A stretch of DNA of 64,000 nt, from positions 1,716,805 through 1,780,804 of the forward strand of contig NZ_GL890993.1 in NCBI RefSeq assembly GCF_000212855.1, written 5' to 3'. Below are positions 18,313-27,938 of this stretch, in pieces. The stretch's first letter is position 1. Each line of letters begins with the position of its first letter. This stretch comes from Streptococcus sanguinis SK355 (lineage in GTDB: Bacteria; Bacillota; Bacilli; Lactobacillales; Streptococcaceae). The notes under the pieces were generated by a model. That model was not told the origin of the DNA. It saw only the letters and a list, made by a program, of their open reading frames with translations, and ran no database searches. A program made the position numbers and the translations under genes.

Positions 18313-19344
18313 ATGGCTAGACAACTGTTATTTATGAAAGCAATCAATGAAGCGCTGGATCAGGCAATGGCAAAAGATGACACCGTAATCCTTCTGGGAG
18401 AAGATATTGCTGGCGGTGCAACAATCAAGCACTTGGAAGAAGAAAACGAAGATGCTTGGGGTGGCGTAATGGGTGTAACCAAGGGGCTGATGCCAAAATA
18501 CGGCCGAGAGCGGGTGATTGATACTCCGATTTCTGAGCACGGATATGTATCAGCTTCTGTTGGAATGGCTCTGACTGGCTTGCGCCCAGTACCGGAGCTG
18601 ATGTTCAATGACTTTATCGGTTTCTGCTTTGACGCCATTCTGGGGCAAGGCTCAAAAATGCGCTATATGTTTGGTGGCAAGGCCAAGGTTCCGATGACAA
18701 TGCGGACCATGCATGGGGCAGGAGCTTCGGCAGCAGCTCAGCACTCAGGTTCTTACTATGGACTCTTCGGATCCATTCCTGGTATCAAGGTAGTCGTTCC
18801 AGCAACTCCGTATGATGCTAAAGGGTTACTGCTGGCTTCCATTGAAGACGACAATATCGTGATTTATTCAGAAGATAAGACTCTCTATGGTATCAAGGGA
18901 GAGGTACCAGAAGAATATTATACAGTTCCAATTGGGAAGGCTGCTGTCCGCCGTGAGGGAACTGATCTTACTATCGTCACTATCGGTAAGATGCTCTATG
19001 TAGCTTATGAAGTAGCGGATCGCTTGGAAAAAGATGGTGTTTCAGTTGAAGTGATTGACTTGAGAACAGTAGCTCCTTGGGATGAGGAGACTGTCTTTGA
19101 ATCAGTCAAGAAAACTGGACGGCTGATTATCGTTGATGAATCCAACCCTCACAATAACACAGCGACGGATATCGCAGCAGCAGTGACAGACAAATGCTTT
19201 GACTATCTGGACGGTCCAGTGAAATGCGTCTGTGCGCCAAATGTGCCGGTACCATTTGCGGTGAATTTGGAACAGCTCTATATCCCTAATGCTGATAAGG
19301 TTTTGACTGTTGCTGCAGAATTGATTGACGATCTGAAGAGATAG
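18313..19344 (+). CDS. acoB: TPP-dependent 2-oxoacid/acetoin dehydrogenase E1 beta
   Basis: 343 aa transketolase-like beta subunit. Visible blocks: ILLGEDIAGGA, IDTPISEHGYVSASVGMALTGLRPVPELMFNDF, MHGAGASAAAQHSGS and the C-terminal half with VEVIDLRTVAPWDEETV and IIVDESNPHN. Pairs with E1 alpha in an alpha2beta2 tetramer. 18 bp after E1 alpha, with GAAGGAGG. Related to, but clearly different from, the E1 beta at 56.8 kb. Confidence 0.93.
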   Translation: MARQLLFMKAINEALDQAMAKDDTVILLGEDIAGGATIKHLEEENEDAWGGVMGVTKGLMPKYGRERVIDTPISEHGYVSASVGMALTGLRPVPELMFNDFIGFCFDAILGQGSKMRYMFGGKAKVPMTMRTMHGAGASAAAQHSGSYYGLFGSIPGIKVVVPATPYDAKGLLLASIEDDNIVIYSEDKTLYGIKGEVPEEYYTVPIGKAAVRREGTDLTIVTIGKMLYVAYEVADRLEKDGVSVEVIDLRTVAPWDEETVFESVKKTGRLIIVDESNPHNNTATDIAAAVTDKCFDYLDGPVKCVCAPNVPVPFAVNLEQLYIPNADKVLTVAAELIDDLKR

Positions 19345-19357
19345 AAGGGAGGCAAGT

Positions 19358-20617
19358 ATGGCTACAGAAATTGTAATGCCTAAGCTAGGCTTAACAATGA
19401 CCGAAGGTCTGATAAATAACTGGCTGGTCAAGGAAGGCGACACCGTAGCTGCTGGTCAGCCTGTCTTGGAAATCAGTTCTGAAAAATTGACCAGCGATGT
19501 AGAGGCGCCAAGCGCAGGAGTGATTTTAAAAATTATCAGTCAGGCGGGCGATACTGTCCCGTGCAAGAAAGTAATTGCATGGATTGGTGAAGTGGGAGAA
19601 TCTATTCCAGGTATGGAGACGGAAGAAGTCTCTGCGAATAAATCAGAAAGTGATAAGGGAGCAGTTGATTCAGAGCCAGAGCTAGCTGAAAAAACTGTGG
19701 CAGCAAGTTCCAACACTGTTGGAAAAAGTGAACAGGGACGTATCTTTATCACTCCGCTGGCCCGCAAGATTGCTAAGGAAAAAGGATATGATATTTCCAT
19801 GATTTCAGGAACGGGAGGCAAGGGCCGCATTACCCGACGGGATGTGGAAAACTATAAACCAGAAGCGCTTCCAAACCAAACACCTGAAAATAGCTCTGCG
19901 ATCCTTCAGCCGGCTAGTCAGGCTGACTATGGCGCAGGATTGACAGGCATGCGTAAGTCTATTGCGGAGCGGATGATGACCAGTCTCCAGACATCGGCTC
20001 AGGTGACCTTGCACCGTAAGGTGGATATCAGCAAGCTGATGGCCTTTAGACAGGATATGAAGGATAAGGTGGCTTCTCCACTAGAAAACGGAGAAATCAG
20101 CATCACGACTCTTTTAACAAAAGCTGTTGCCAAGGCATTGAAAGATCACCCTCAGCTCAACGCTTGGTATTTCAATGGTCAGTATCAGGAAGTAGAAGAT
20201 ATTCATATCGGTATTGCGACGGCGCTGAGTGATGGTCTGGTGGTGCCAGTCATTCGTCACGTGGATAAGCTAACGCTGGCTGACTTAGGCTTAGCTATCA
20301 AAACAGAGGCCAACCAAGCTCGTAAAGGCACTTTAGATCCAGCTCTTTACTCAGGTTCAACCTTCAGTATTACCAATCTCGGGGGGGCAGGGATTGAGTA
20401 TTTCACTCCTATCCTAAATACCCCAGAAGTGGCGATTTTAGGAGTTGGTGCCCTGCAAACGGCGTTGGCTCTTGACAGCCAAGGACAGGTCTGTGAGCAG
20501 AAATTCCTACCGCTCAGCCTGACTTTTGACCATCAAGTCGTAGATGGTCAGCCTGCAGCGGAATTCTTAGCTAGTCTAGCGGACAAGTTGGAGTCTCCTT
20601 ACGACTTGGTTTTCTGA
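19358..20617 (+). CDS. acoC: Dihydrolipoamide acyltransferase (E2) with one lipoyl domain
   Basis: 419 aa in classical E2 order: lipoyl domain 1-76 with the lipoyl-lysine K43 (SSEKLTSD), an acidic linker, a peripheral-subunit-binding domain about 126-165 (ITPLARKIAKEKGYDIS ... GKGRITRRDV), a second linker, and the catalytic core from about 190, ending with the active-site motif DHQVVDG. It transfers the acyl group from lipoamide to CoA. Last gene of the Clp-E3-E1-E1-E2 run; strong terminator follows. LplA at 52 kb is the evident candidate to lipoylate it. Confidence 0.93.
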   Translation: MATEIVMPKLGLTMTEGLINNWLVKEGDTVAAGQPVLEISSEKLTSDVEAPSAGVILKIISQAGDTVPCKKVIAWIGEVGESIPGMETEEVSANKSESDKGAVDSEPELAEKTVAASSNTVGKSEQGRIFITPLARKIAKEKGYDISMISGTGGKGRITRRDVENYKPEALPNQTPENSSAILQPASQADYGAGLTGMRKSIAERMMTSLQTSAQVTLHRKVDISKLMAFRQDMKDKVASPLENGEISITTLLTKAVAKALKDHPQLNAWYFNGQYQEVEDIHIGIATALSDGLVVPVIRHVDKLTLADLGLAIKTEANQARKGTLDPALYSGSTFSITNLGGAGIEYFTPILNTPEVAILGVGALQTALALDSQGQVCEQKFLPLSLTFDHQVVDGQPAAEFLASLADKLESPYDLVF

Positions 20618-20670
20618 TAGAAGAATGAATGAATGAATGGTGAATTTCATTCCTAAATGATAAAGAAAAA

Positions 20671-20710
20671 AGCCAGCTGTTTATATCACTCATTAACAGT
20701 TGGCTTTTAT
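20671..20710 (+). terminator. Terminator after the first dehydrogenase operon
   Basis: AGCCAGCTGTT and AACAGTTGGCT pair (one G-T) around an 18-base loop, ending in TTTTAT, with an A run on the other side. A four-copy GAAT microsatellite lies just before, near 20625-20639. Confidence 0.8.
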
Positions 20711-20867
20711 GTATTCTATCATTCTCTTGCTTCAATTTATAATGTTTAGATAAGGAAATGACAGGATGATAGGGAGTAAGTTCTAAGGCTCTAAGTAGGT
20801 GAATCAAGCTGCAGTATAAGATAAATTGAATGACGATAATGGGAGAAAAATATCAGTGAGGTAGAAT

Positions 20868-23468
20868 ATGAAGGTTGCCAAAACACTAGTCTTAGAATAT
20901 CTAGAGCAAGAATTACTAAAGAATAATAAGCAAGGCCTTGAAACGAAAGTAATTGCTGCTGCTTTAGGAATGCAACGCTCAAATGTGAGCACTATTTTGA
21001 ATCAATTGGTAAAAGAAGGGATACTCGTTAAAGGAAATACACGGCCAGTTCAATACCAGTTAAAAGAGGTATTTGTAGAAAATCCTTTGGATTTTCCAAG
21101 CATTATAGGTGAAAATGGCAGTTTGCGAACAGCCATCCAGTTAGCGCAGGCAGCTATTTTATACCCAAATTATGCCCTTCCAGTACTCATTTTATCCGAG
21201 GTCGGTGCTGGTAGAACTCACTTCGTTAATAAAATGATGGAGTTTGCCATTCAAAATCAAGCGATTAGTAAACCTCAGTTGTTTGAAAAAATTAACTGCT
21301 TAGACTATATTGATGTTCTGGATGATTTGCTGAAGTTGTTATTTGGCTCAGAGGGGACGAAGTCTGTATTTGAGAAAGTGGCAGAAGGAATTTTATTTAT
21401 AGATAACATACAGGTTCTATCTTCGGCGGATCAAAATAGATTGATTTCCTGGCTGAATCACAGAGAAGGAGAACAAAAGAGACGTCAGAAGAAAGGTTTG
21501 GTAATTATCGGAAGTAGCGCTAAGCTATCTGAACATTTATCCAATAAACTTCCTGTTGTAATCCAGCTGCCTTCTTATCCGAATCGACCGATTAGTGAAA
21601 AGCTAGAGTTACTAAATTACTTTTTAGCTATCGAATCAAAGAATTCTGCCCATGATATTCAAGTGCCGCGTGATGTCATTCATTCCTTCATCCTATCAGC
21701 GAATATTAGTAATATAAAAGAATTAGAATATGCAGTTCGAACTGCTTGTGCCAATGCTTTTGTAAGAAGTCTGAGGTCGGAGCTAAAAGATTTAACACTT
21801 AGTAATGACGATTTGCCCATTCCTTATCAAGGAATTCGGCATTTAGGTAGTCATAATGTAGTTAAAATCGATGAATTGATTGGCAAACGTAAGGTACTGA
21901 TTTATGATAAGGAGTTGGGATTGCTGGATTTTCCAGAGCAAGAGTCTGATGATTTATATAACAAAATTAAATCAGAATATTCTCAGTTATCAGAAAGAGG
22001 CATTGAGCAGGATGATGTTTTTGAGGCAGTGAGAAACTATATTCAAAGCTATATTGAATACAAACCTTTTGTTAAGAAAGAAGATGAGTTGGAAAATCTT
22101 AATCAGCTTGAGACGATTGTTTCTGCTGAAGTAATCCAGTTGGTACAAGCCTTTGTTCTATCTGTTCAAAAAGAACTCAATATAGAGCTTAATTCGACGG
22201 CATATTACGGCATCAGCCTTCATGTCAATTCAATGATTAAGCAGAAAGGCTCGTTAAATCGGCAGTTGGATAATGATGCTATTGTGAAAGTGATTCGGGA
22301 TTATCCAATAGAGTATGCACAATGTTCTAAATTTGCTAGGCAACTAGAAACAAGATTTCAACTAGCTGTTCCAATAGATGAAATCGTCATCCTAACCATG
22401 TTTATTATTGAATCCGAAAAGAAACAAGATAGTCTACGACCTATCTTGCTCTACGTTCTGCATGGTAAAGGGGTTGCCAAGTCCTTGGCTGAGTCAACCA
22501 AGATGCTGACTAAAAATAGCCAAGTGTATGGCTTTGATATTCTATTAGAAGAATCTCTAGAGGAAAGCTATCGTAAATTAAAAGAGCAAATTGAGGAACT
22601 AGACCAAGGTTTAGGGATCATAGTCCTCTATGATATGGGATCAATTAAGGAAATGCTGGATAAAATTCGAGAAGAAACTCTGATTAAAATCAGAGAATTT
22701 GAAATTCCCATTACTATGATTGGTATGGGGATTGCGCGGCGCTGTTTGATAGAAAATGATATTGACAGTGTCTTTCACGCTTTTCATATGGAAATGAATC
22801 AGCTTTATAAAAATCGGGACCAAGAAAAAATCATCATCACGCTCTGTTATACCAGCGAAGGTGGTTCTCTTCAGCTCAAGCATTATCTTGATCAGTATTC
22901 AAAGCTGGGTTACCGTGTCATTGCTTTGTCAGTTGCCAATAAGGAGGTGTTGGTTGAGGAAGTGATGGCCTTAAGAAAGACCTATCAAATTCATGCTTTT
23001 GTTGGAACTTTTGACCCCAAAATTATGGGTATCCCTTTCATTTCCATTAAAGATGTTTTTGAGCAGCCCAAGGAGCATTTAGATAAATTATTGATGTTTG
23101 TACCGACCTCTGTCAATAGCTACGATTATGAGAAAGTTTACCAATTTTTAGAAGAGCAATTTGTCTATACTTCCTTAGCTAAGATTAAAAAGATTCTTCC
23201 TGCTATTTTAGATGAATTTGATTTTTATTATCAGCTGACAGAGGAGCAAACAATAGGTTTGTTTGTTCATATTGCGTCTCTAGTGGAGCGAACCCTTTCA
23301 GGAGAATGCTTGAAGAAGAGCAGTAAAGAAATTGCTGGTGTTATCGAAAAATTCCCTGATGACTATAAGCACGTTAGGAAAATCATCCGAACGGTGGAGC
23401 GAAGCTTTAAGATTCTTGTAGATGACGCAGAGGTCAGTGTTTTAATTCAGATGCTGCGTAAATTATAA
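20868..23468 (+). CDS. LevR/ManR-type PTS-regulated transcriptional activator with degenerate AAA domain
   Basis: 866 aa. Winged helix (1-70, KVIAAALGMQRSNVSTILNQLVKEG); AAA-like domain (about 80-320); PRD1 (about 415-515, His452 in GISLHVNSMI); EIIA-Man-like domain (523-650, His532 in LHGKGVAKS); EIIB-like domain (Cys660 in LCYTSEGG); PRD2 (about 760-866, His801 in LFVHIASLVER). LevR proteins are bacterial enhancer-binding proteins working with sigma-54 and controlled by PTS phosphorylation. Here Walker A reads SEVGAGRT (110-117) with Arg for Lys, Walker B lacks its Glu (LFIDN) and the GAFTGA sigma-54 loop is missing, matching the absence of sigma-54 from streptococci. It probably binds DNA without ATP-driven remodelling. 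A plausible target is the PTS/beta-glucosidase operon 4.4 kb downstream. Confidence 0.88.
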   Translation: MKVAKTLVLEYLEQELLKNNKQGLETKVIAAALGMQRSNVSTILNQLVKEGILVKGNTRPVQYQLKEVFVENPLDFPSIIGENGSLRTAIQLAQAAILYPNYALPVLILSEVGAGRTHFVNKMMEFAIQNQAISKPQLFEKINCLDYIDVLDDLLKLLFGSEGTKSVFEKVAEGILFIDNIQVLSSADQNRLISWLNHREGEQKRRQKKGLVIIGSSAKLSEHLSNKLPVVIQLPSYPNRPISEKLELLNYFLAIESKNSAHDIQVPRDVIHSFILSANISNIKELEYAVRTACANAFVRSLRSELKDLTLSNDDLPIPYQGIRHLGSHNVVKIDELIGKRKVLIYDKELGLLDFPEQESDDLYNKIKSEYSQLSERGIEQDDVFEAVRNYIQSYIEYKPFVKKEDELENLNQLETIVSAEVIQLVQAFVLSVQKELNIELNSTAYYGISLHVNSMIKQKGSLNRQLDNDAIVKVIRDYPIEYAQCSKFARQLETRFQLAVPIDEIVILTMFIIESEKKQDSLRPILLYVLHGKGVAKSLAESTKMLTKNSQVYGFDILLEESLEESYRKLKEQIEELDQGLGIIVLYDMGSIKEMLDKIREETLIKIREFEIPITMIGMGIARRCLIENDIDSVFHAFHMEMNQLYKNRDQEKIIITLCYTSEGGSLQLKHYLDQYSKLGYRVIALSVANKEVLVEEVMALRKTYQIHAFVGTFDPKIMGIPFISIKDVFEQPKEHLDKLLMFVPTSVNSYDYEKVYQFLEEQFVYTSLAKIKKILPAILDEFDFYYQLTEEQTIGLFVHIASLVERTLSGECLKKSSKEIAGVIEKFPDDYKHVRKIIRTVERSFKILVDDAEVSVLIQMLRKL

Positions 23469-23579
23469 AATTGTAAGTTGGAGTCGCAAACCAATAAAAA
23501 AACACCTAACTTTCATTACCTTTTTAGTCGGGATTTACATTTCCGATTTCTGTGGTAATGTTGTGATTTAGATGCTTTT

Positions 23580-24929
23580 TTACATGTGCTCTTGCACAAG
23601 ATTGTGCAGCCATTTCCCTGAGAAGACACGAGGGATGCCCCAGATTGGCTTGAGAATGTCTTCGCCATTTATCACAAGAAAGATTAGCCAAATGGGAGCC
23701 TGCAGACTAACCAGAGCATAGCCAAGTGGAATGCTGAAGAGCCAGACGGGTAAAATATCTAGCAGGCAGGCATAGTTGGTATCGCCTCCGCTACGTAAAA
23801 TCCCGACGATTAAAACAACACTAAAAGCTTTTGGGATAAACAACAGGGCATTTAACTGAATCATCAAGATGGTTAGCTGCTCTGTCTGATTACTTAAGTT
23901 GTAGAGTTTCAGGGCTAAGGGCATGGCCCAGATGAGTAGGACGCTGACGATGAGTCCGATGAGAGGTAATAGAAGTAAGAAGCGCTTGGCATCCTGTAAG
24001 GCTTTTTCTGCTTGATTCTCTCCGATGGCATTGCCTAGCATAACAGCTACGGCATTTCCTGCGCCACGTACAAAGACAAAACCAATTTGGGCAATGGCGC
24101 TAGCAATCTGGGTGGAGGCCACCACTTCAGTACCTAATAATCCGATAATAGCCAAGCCAATTGATGTTCCAAGAGACCAGGCTCCTTCATTGAAGACGAC
24201 TGGCAAGGTTTTTTTCAAAAATTGATAAATAAAGTCTTTGTGGAAAGCAAAGAGTTCAGCTATGCTAGCTGCTCCAGCCATCCTTGTTCGATAGACACCA
24301 AATACTAACCAGCAAAGCTCCAGCAATCGAGCAATAAAGGTAGCAATAGCAGCACCAACCAGTCCAAGTTTAGGAAATCCAATCAGTCCAAAAATAAGGA
24401 CGGCATTGCCAATGATATTGGTCGCCATGGATAGGAGACTTGCAAGAGTTGGTAAGAAAACTTCGTTACTACAGCGACACATGGTGGCCAAGGAGGTTGT
24501 GATAGCTGTCATCAGGTAGGTCCAGGAGACGATAGATAGGTACTGGGCGCCCAACTGAATAGCTTCGTTATCATGGATATAAAAGCCAATCAGTTGCTTG
24601 GGAAAAAGTAAAGCGACTAAGGTAAAGGAAACGGAGATGAGTCCGCTCAGCATATAGACTAATCCCAAGGTTTTTCTCATATCCGCAATTCGCTGGGCTC
24701 CCCAGTATTGGGCCATGAAGACAGAAGCGCCGCTACCAATACCAAACTGTACAATAGTCAAGAGAAAGAAAATCTGATTGGCAGCGCCAGCCGCTGCGAT
24801 TTGTTTTTCCCCTAGCTGGCCAATCATGACAACATCAGCTAGATTGACAGCGCTGGCCAGTAGAAATTGAAGAGAAAACGGTAGACTGAGACGTAAGAAT
24901 TGTTTCAGAAATGTTTTCTTTTTACTCAC
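23580..24929 (-). CDS. MATE-family efflux protein
   Basis: 449 aa, about 12 TM helices, with MATE blocks ASAVNLADVVMIGQLGEKQIAAAGAANQIFF and, in the second half, VVASTQIASAIAQIGFVFVRGAGNAVAVMLGNAIGE. Start GTG 24929 is chosen because GGGAGG lies about seven bases upstream on the minus strand; the upstream in-frame ATG would place that ribosome site inside the gene and add 12 unrelated residues. Only distantly like the MATE protein at 11.8 kb. Substrate unknown; lies on the minus strand facing the LevR-like gene. Confidence 0.88.
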   Translation of the reverse strand: MSKKKTFLKQFLRLSLPFSLQFLLASAVNLADVVMIGQLGEKQIAAAGAANQIFFLLTIVQFGIGSGASVFMAQYWGAQRIADMRKTLGLVYMLSGLISVSFTLVALLFPKQLIGFYIHDNEAIQLGAQYLSIVSWTYLMTAITTSLATMCRCSNEVFLPTLASLLSMATNIIGNAVLIFGLIGFPKLGLVGAAIATFIARLLELCWLVFGVYRTRMAGAASIAELFAFHKDFIYQFLKKTLPVVFNEGAWSLGTSIGLAIIGLLGTEVVASTQIASAIAQIGFVFVRGAGNAVAVMLGNAIGENQAEKALQDAKRFLLLLPLIGLIVSVLLIWAMPLALKLYNLSNQTEQLTILMIQLNALLFIPKAFSVVLIVGILRSGGDTNYACLLDILPVWLFSIPLGYALVSLQAPIWLIFLVINGEDILKPIWGIPRVFSGKWLHNLVQEHM

Positions 24930-25080
24930 TCTCCCACCTCCCTTCGTTTCAAATAGGATAAGCAATCAGTATGCCCAGTAACCTGATATCTAGAAATTTG
25001 TAGTTCCTTTTGAAGTGGATGATTCTGATCCCTCATAAACTTCGCTCTTTCTACCTGATAGCTTGAAATAAGCCTCAAGT

Positions 25081-27042
25081 TTAGTGATAATAGGCAATTT
25101 GATCAACAAAAATTTGACAATCTTTGTCAGCTTCTGTTTGAACTTCTACATTCTTCAATTCCTTTTCAGGATAAGGGTTTTGAATAGGAAATGCGAAGAA
25201 AGTTTGCTGCTCTTTTTGATAAGGCTTGGTGCTAAGAGAGACTTCAAATAATTGCTCGTCTACTTTATAGATAGGTTCACCAGGTAAAGGGTTGGTATTG
25301 GTAGACCGATCCCAGTCAACACTTGTTTTGCCAATGTTTTCTCCAAAGATAATGGGAACAGTGAACTCGGTTTGATCAGTATAGGTTAGTAGGATATTTC
25401 CGATTTGATAGGTTTCCATTTCAGGGAAGACACCGTCCACAAACCATTGGTATTCCACAAAATAGTCAGTAGCATAGCCGATTTCAATCCAACTGGGATG
25501 CGCCAGTGCTTCAAGGCTGCGCGTGTGGTTTTGCAGGTCGGGATAGTGGTAATGAAAGAGATAAGATAAGGTTTTATCACGGATAGTCGCATAGTCTTCA
25601 TCACGATAGTCATGATTCCAAAACATCTCGTAAGCATAGGCCAAGCCGAAGAAAATGACATTTCTCTGCAGGATTACCTCATTTAAGGTGCTCCAGTTGG
25701 AGATGATAGCCCCCTTGCTCCCCTTCTTCAAATGTTCAGCCCAATGCGGAAAGAGATAGCCTTCAAAATTACCATAACGGATGCTAAAGCCTTCTTCTAA
25801 AACTTCATCTTCCAATTTTTCATCCAAACTCCAGAGCCAATGGAGAATTTCGACATCTTTGGGAATCTGGTGAATAGCCTGCCAGGTTGCCGGCATGATG
25901 CCAACTTTTTTGCCTGTATCTTTTTTGAACTGGGGAGTGTACATGACGATTTCTGCTCCACCAAAAGGCCCTGCATCAGGAACGATAGCGTTTTTAAGTA
26001 ACTTGTCTCCCCAAATCATGGTTCGGACATTTTTCTGTTTGAGATAGTCATAAATTTTGATAACGTCCTCTGCAAAGATGTCTGATCCAGCCTTTCCTTT
26101 GCATCGCTCACACATAGCAATTGAATAGTATTCATCATGCCCGATATTGATGACTTCAGGTTCAAAGACCTCAATGATTTCATCCAGAACATCAAAGAGG
26201 AGTTCATAAGAGGCAGGATTTGATGGGCAGTAAGTATCCGGATAAGGATCTTCAGGGATTTCTGCGATTTCAGGGTGGCCAAGCATCAGGTAGTCACAGT
26301 GGCCAAGAGAGGGAACCTCAGGAATCACTTCAAAAAATCGTTCCTTACAGTAGAGGACCAGTTCTTTCACATCATTTTGACTTAGAAATTCCCCATCACC
26401 ATTTTCCATGTGAATGGCATTCTTGTACCAAGGGAAGGTATAGTCTTGGATTTCTTTGGTCTTGCCAGAGTATTCAGCCATATCAGCACAATATTTAATC
26501 CACTCCTGATTAATTTCAGGGTGTTTTTTATATTCCATAGCACCGCCGATTTCAATCATGAGGGTATTGTACTTGAAGAAAGCAAGCATATCCACAAATT
26601 GCTTGAAGAAATCCATATTCTTACGAGACGGTAAAAAGACCTTGAGTCCACGCTCAGAACAGACGGGTTCGTCGTAGGCCAAGCCATAAGGTAAGTAGCC
26701 ATCCTGCAACATTTGGATAATCGAAATTGCCCCATAAAATAAGCCACGTTGGGACAAAGCATAAACGAAAATACCATCTTCAGTAGCCTTTACGATGTGC
26801 GCTTCAGGATTGGATGGATAGGCAAGTGAAAAGGACTGCATGACCTCTTGACCAACTTCTCGGGAAATCCCTTCTACGAAATGAATGGCAGGGAAAGCCA
26901 GCTGTCCATCATTTCTTGCTATTGGATGAGCCCGTAAAGTGTCACTCAAAATAGGAATCGGGCTGAATATTTGAGTTTCTTTAGTGAAATGGCGACCGCT
27001 GTTTTCTTGTTTCCAATATTGAGGTGTGATGCCTTGTTTCAT
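25081..27042 (-). CDS. Cytoplasmic exo-beta-N-acetylhexosaminidase, GH20
   Basis: 653 aa, no signal peptide or LPxTG, so intracellular. GH20 core: substrate-binding RGLKVFLPSRKNMDFFKQFVDMLAFFKYNTL, FFEVIPEVPSLGHCDYL, and the catalytic Asp-Glu pair D303-E304 in EVINIGHDEYYS, where Glu is the acid and Asp polarises the acetamido group of the substrate. A CERCKG Cys pair follows. The family removes terminal GlcNAc/GalNAc from imported oligosaccharides; it resembles what I recall as GH20C of pneumococcus. Next to a PTS/phospho-glycosidase operon, suggesting use of host or plant glycans. C-terminal 80 residues are a small beta-rich domain. Confidence 0.88.
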   Translation of the reverse strand: MKQGITPQYWKQENSGRHFTKETQIFSPIPILSDTLRAHPIARNDGQLAFPAIHFVEGISREVGQEVMQSFSLAYPSNPEAHIVKATEDGIFVYALSQRGLFYGAISIIQMLQDGYLPYGLAYDEPVCSERGLKVFLPSRKNMDFFKQFVDMLAFFKYNTLMIEIGGAMEYKKHPEINQEWIKYCADMAEYSGKTKEIQDYTFPWYKNAIHMENGDGEFLSQNDVKELVLYCKERFFEVIPEVPSLGHCDYLMLGHPEIAEIPEDPYPDTYCPSNPASYELLFDVLDEIIEVFEPEVINIGHDEYYSIAMCERCKGKAGSDIFAEDVIKIYDYLKQKNVRTMIWGDKLLKNAIVPDAGPFGGAEIVMYTPQFKKDTGKKVGIMPATWQAIHQIPKDVEILHWLWSLDEKLEDEVLEEGFSIRYGNFEGYLFPHWAEHLKKGSKGAIISNWSTLNEVILQRNVIFFGLAYAYEMFWNHDYRDEDYATIRDKTLSYLFHYHYPDLQNHTRSLEALAHPSWIEIGYATDYFVEYQWFVDGVFPEMETYQIGNILLTYTDQTEFTVPIIFGENIGKTSVDWDRSTNTNPLPGEPIYKVDEQLFEVSLSTKPYQKEQQTFFAFPIQNPYPEKELKNVEVQTEADKDCQIFVDQIAYYH

Positions 27043-27125
27043 AATCTACTCCTTGAACTATCTGAATATCTGCGAGTCATAAAAAATCTGGATGCAAAAA
27101 AGAAGGTATGGATCAAATTTGCTTT

Positions 27126-27566
27126 TTACTGAGTTTTCTCTTTTCTAGCCTTCTCAATTTCCCCTTGAATCTTATAAAGATTTTCCGAAAGGCGACCAAA
27201 GTAGAGAAGCTCTCCCATCCACTTAATGAGCTTGCTTTTTGAATTTTTTGTCAATTTATTTTGTTCTTGCTCTAGCGTAACCTCAAGCCCTTTTGAGCAA
27301 GGCTTGGTCTTGTAGGAAGTAATCGTTTTTTCACTATGAGACGAGATTTGAATGATGTAGGTTTCATGGCGACGAAAGTCCAGAATCTCATAATCAGTCT
27401 TGGTATAGACATTGTCTGACAATTTTGAGTAACGAAGTCCTTTCTTTAACCTATCTATCTTTTTTGTTGTTTGATTGCCAGCTTGATTGATTTGATTCAG
27501 AAACTCGCTTTCCAAGAAGTCGTAAAATTCATCTGAAGTGACTTGGAGTTCTCTAATAATTTTCAT
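27126..27566 (-). CDS. DUF3284 family protein
   Basis: 146 aa, basic, no TM. Sequence pattern (KIIRELQVTSDEFYDFLESEFLNQI ... GLRYSKLSDNVYTKTDYEILDF ... GELLYFGRLSENLYKI) fits DUF3284, a family of unknown function that is often encoded beside beta-glucoside/cellobiose PTS genes, as here. START-like folds have been suggested for similar small proteins, but nothing here proves it. Divergent from the PTS operon across a 372-bp gap and 83 bp downstream of the GH20 start on the same strand, so it may be co-transcribed with GH20. Confidence 0.65.
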   Translation of the reverse strand: MKIIRELQVTSDEFYDFLESEFLNQINQAGNQTTKKIDRLKKGLRYSKLSDNVYTKTDYEILDFRRHETYIIQISSHSEKTITSYKTKPCSKGLEVTLEQEQNKLTKNSKSKLIKWMGELLYFGRLSENLYKIQGEIEKARKEKTQ

Positions 27567-27938
27567 AAATTAAGTATATAATAAGCCCTCGTGGAAAGTA
27601 ACCCCCTGAGGAAAAAGAGACGGATTTTAATGAATTTTTATACTCTTTAGCTTTGTGTTATACATTATCATAAAAAACGATTAATTTTTATACACTAATT
27701 TTACGATAGGTTCTAAAATATATTAAAGGAACTATTTAAAAATAGCAGAGTGCCAGAGGTAAAGCACGCAAGAAACTGTTGCTTTAAATTTTTTATAACA
27801 AATTGAGTATGAATGGCATTTGAAAATGCATACACTAAGTTAGAAAACTGTATATTAAGAAAATATAAACGCTTTTGACAGTAGAATAGAGCTATAGTAA
27901 ACTTTGGGTAAGAAGTCAAATTGAAAGGAGGAGTTTGT
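27567..27938. promoter_or_regulatory. Divergent intergenic region of the PTS operon with strong promoter
   Basis: Contains TTGACA (27875-27880), 17-bp spacer and TAAACT (27898-27903), the likely PTS operon promoter. AAACGCTT abuts the -35 and resembles half a cre. Further upstream GCATTT-GA-AAATGC (27815-27828) is a perfect short palindrome that could be a regulator site, for example for the LevR-like protein. Otherwise AT-rich with no other gene seen. Confidence 0.5.

Noticed and set aside
20623..20640. GAAT tandem repeat as a phase-variation tract
   Set aside because: It lies after the E2 stop codon and away from any promoter, so changes in copy number would have no obvious effect.
23469..23579. 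Possible terminator between the LevR-like gene and the facing MATE gene
   Set aside because: ATTACC/GGTAAT pairs only at the ends of a 48-base stretch with weak inner pairing; not convincing as a terminator.
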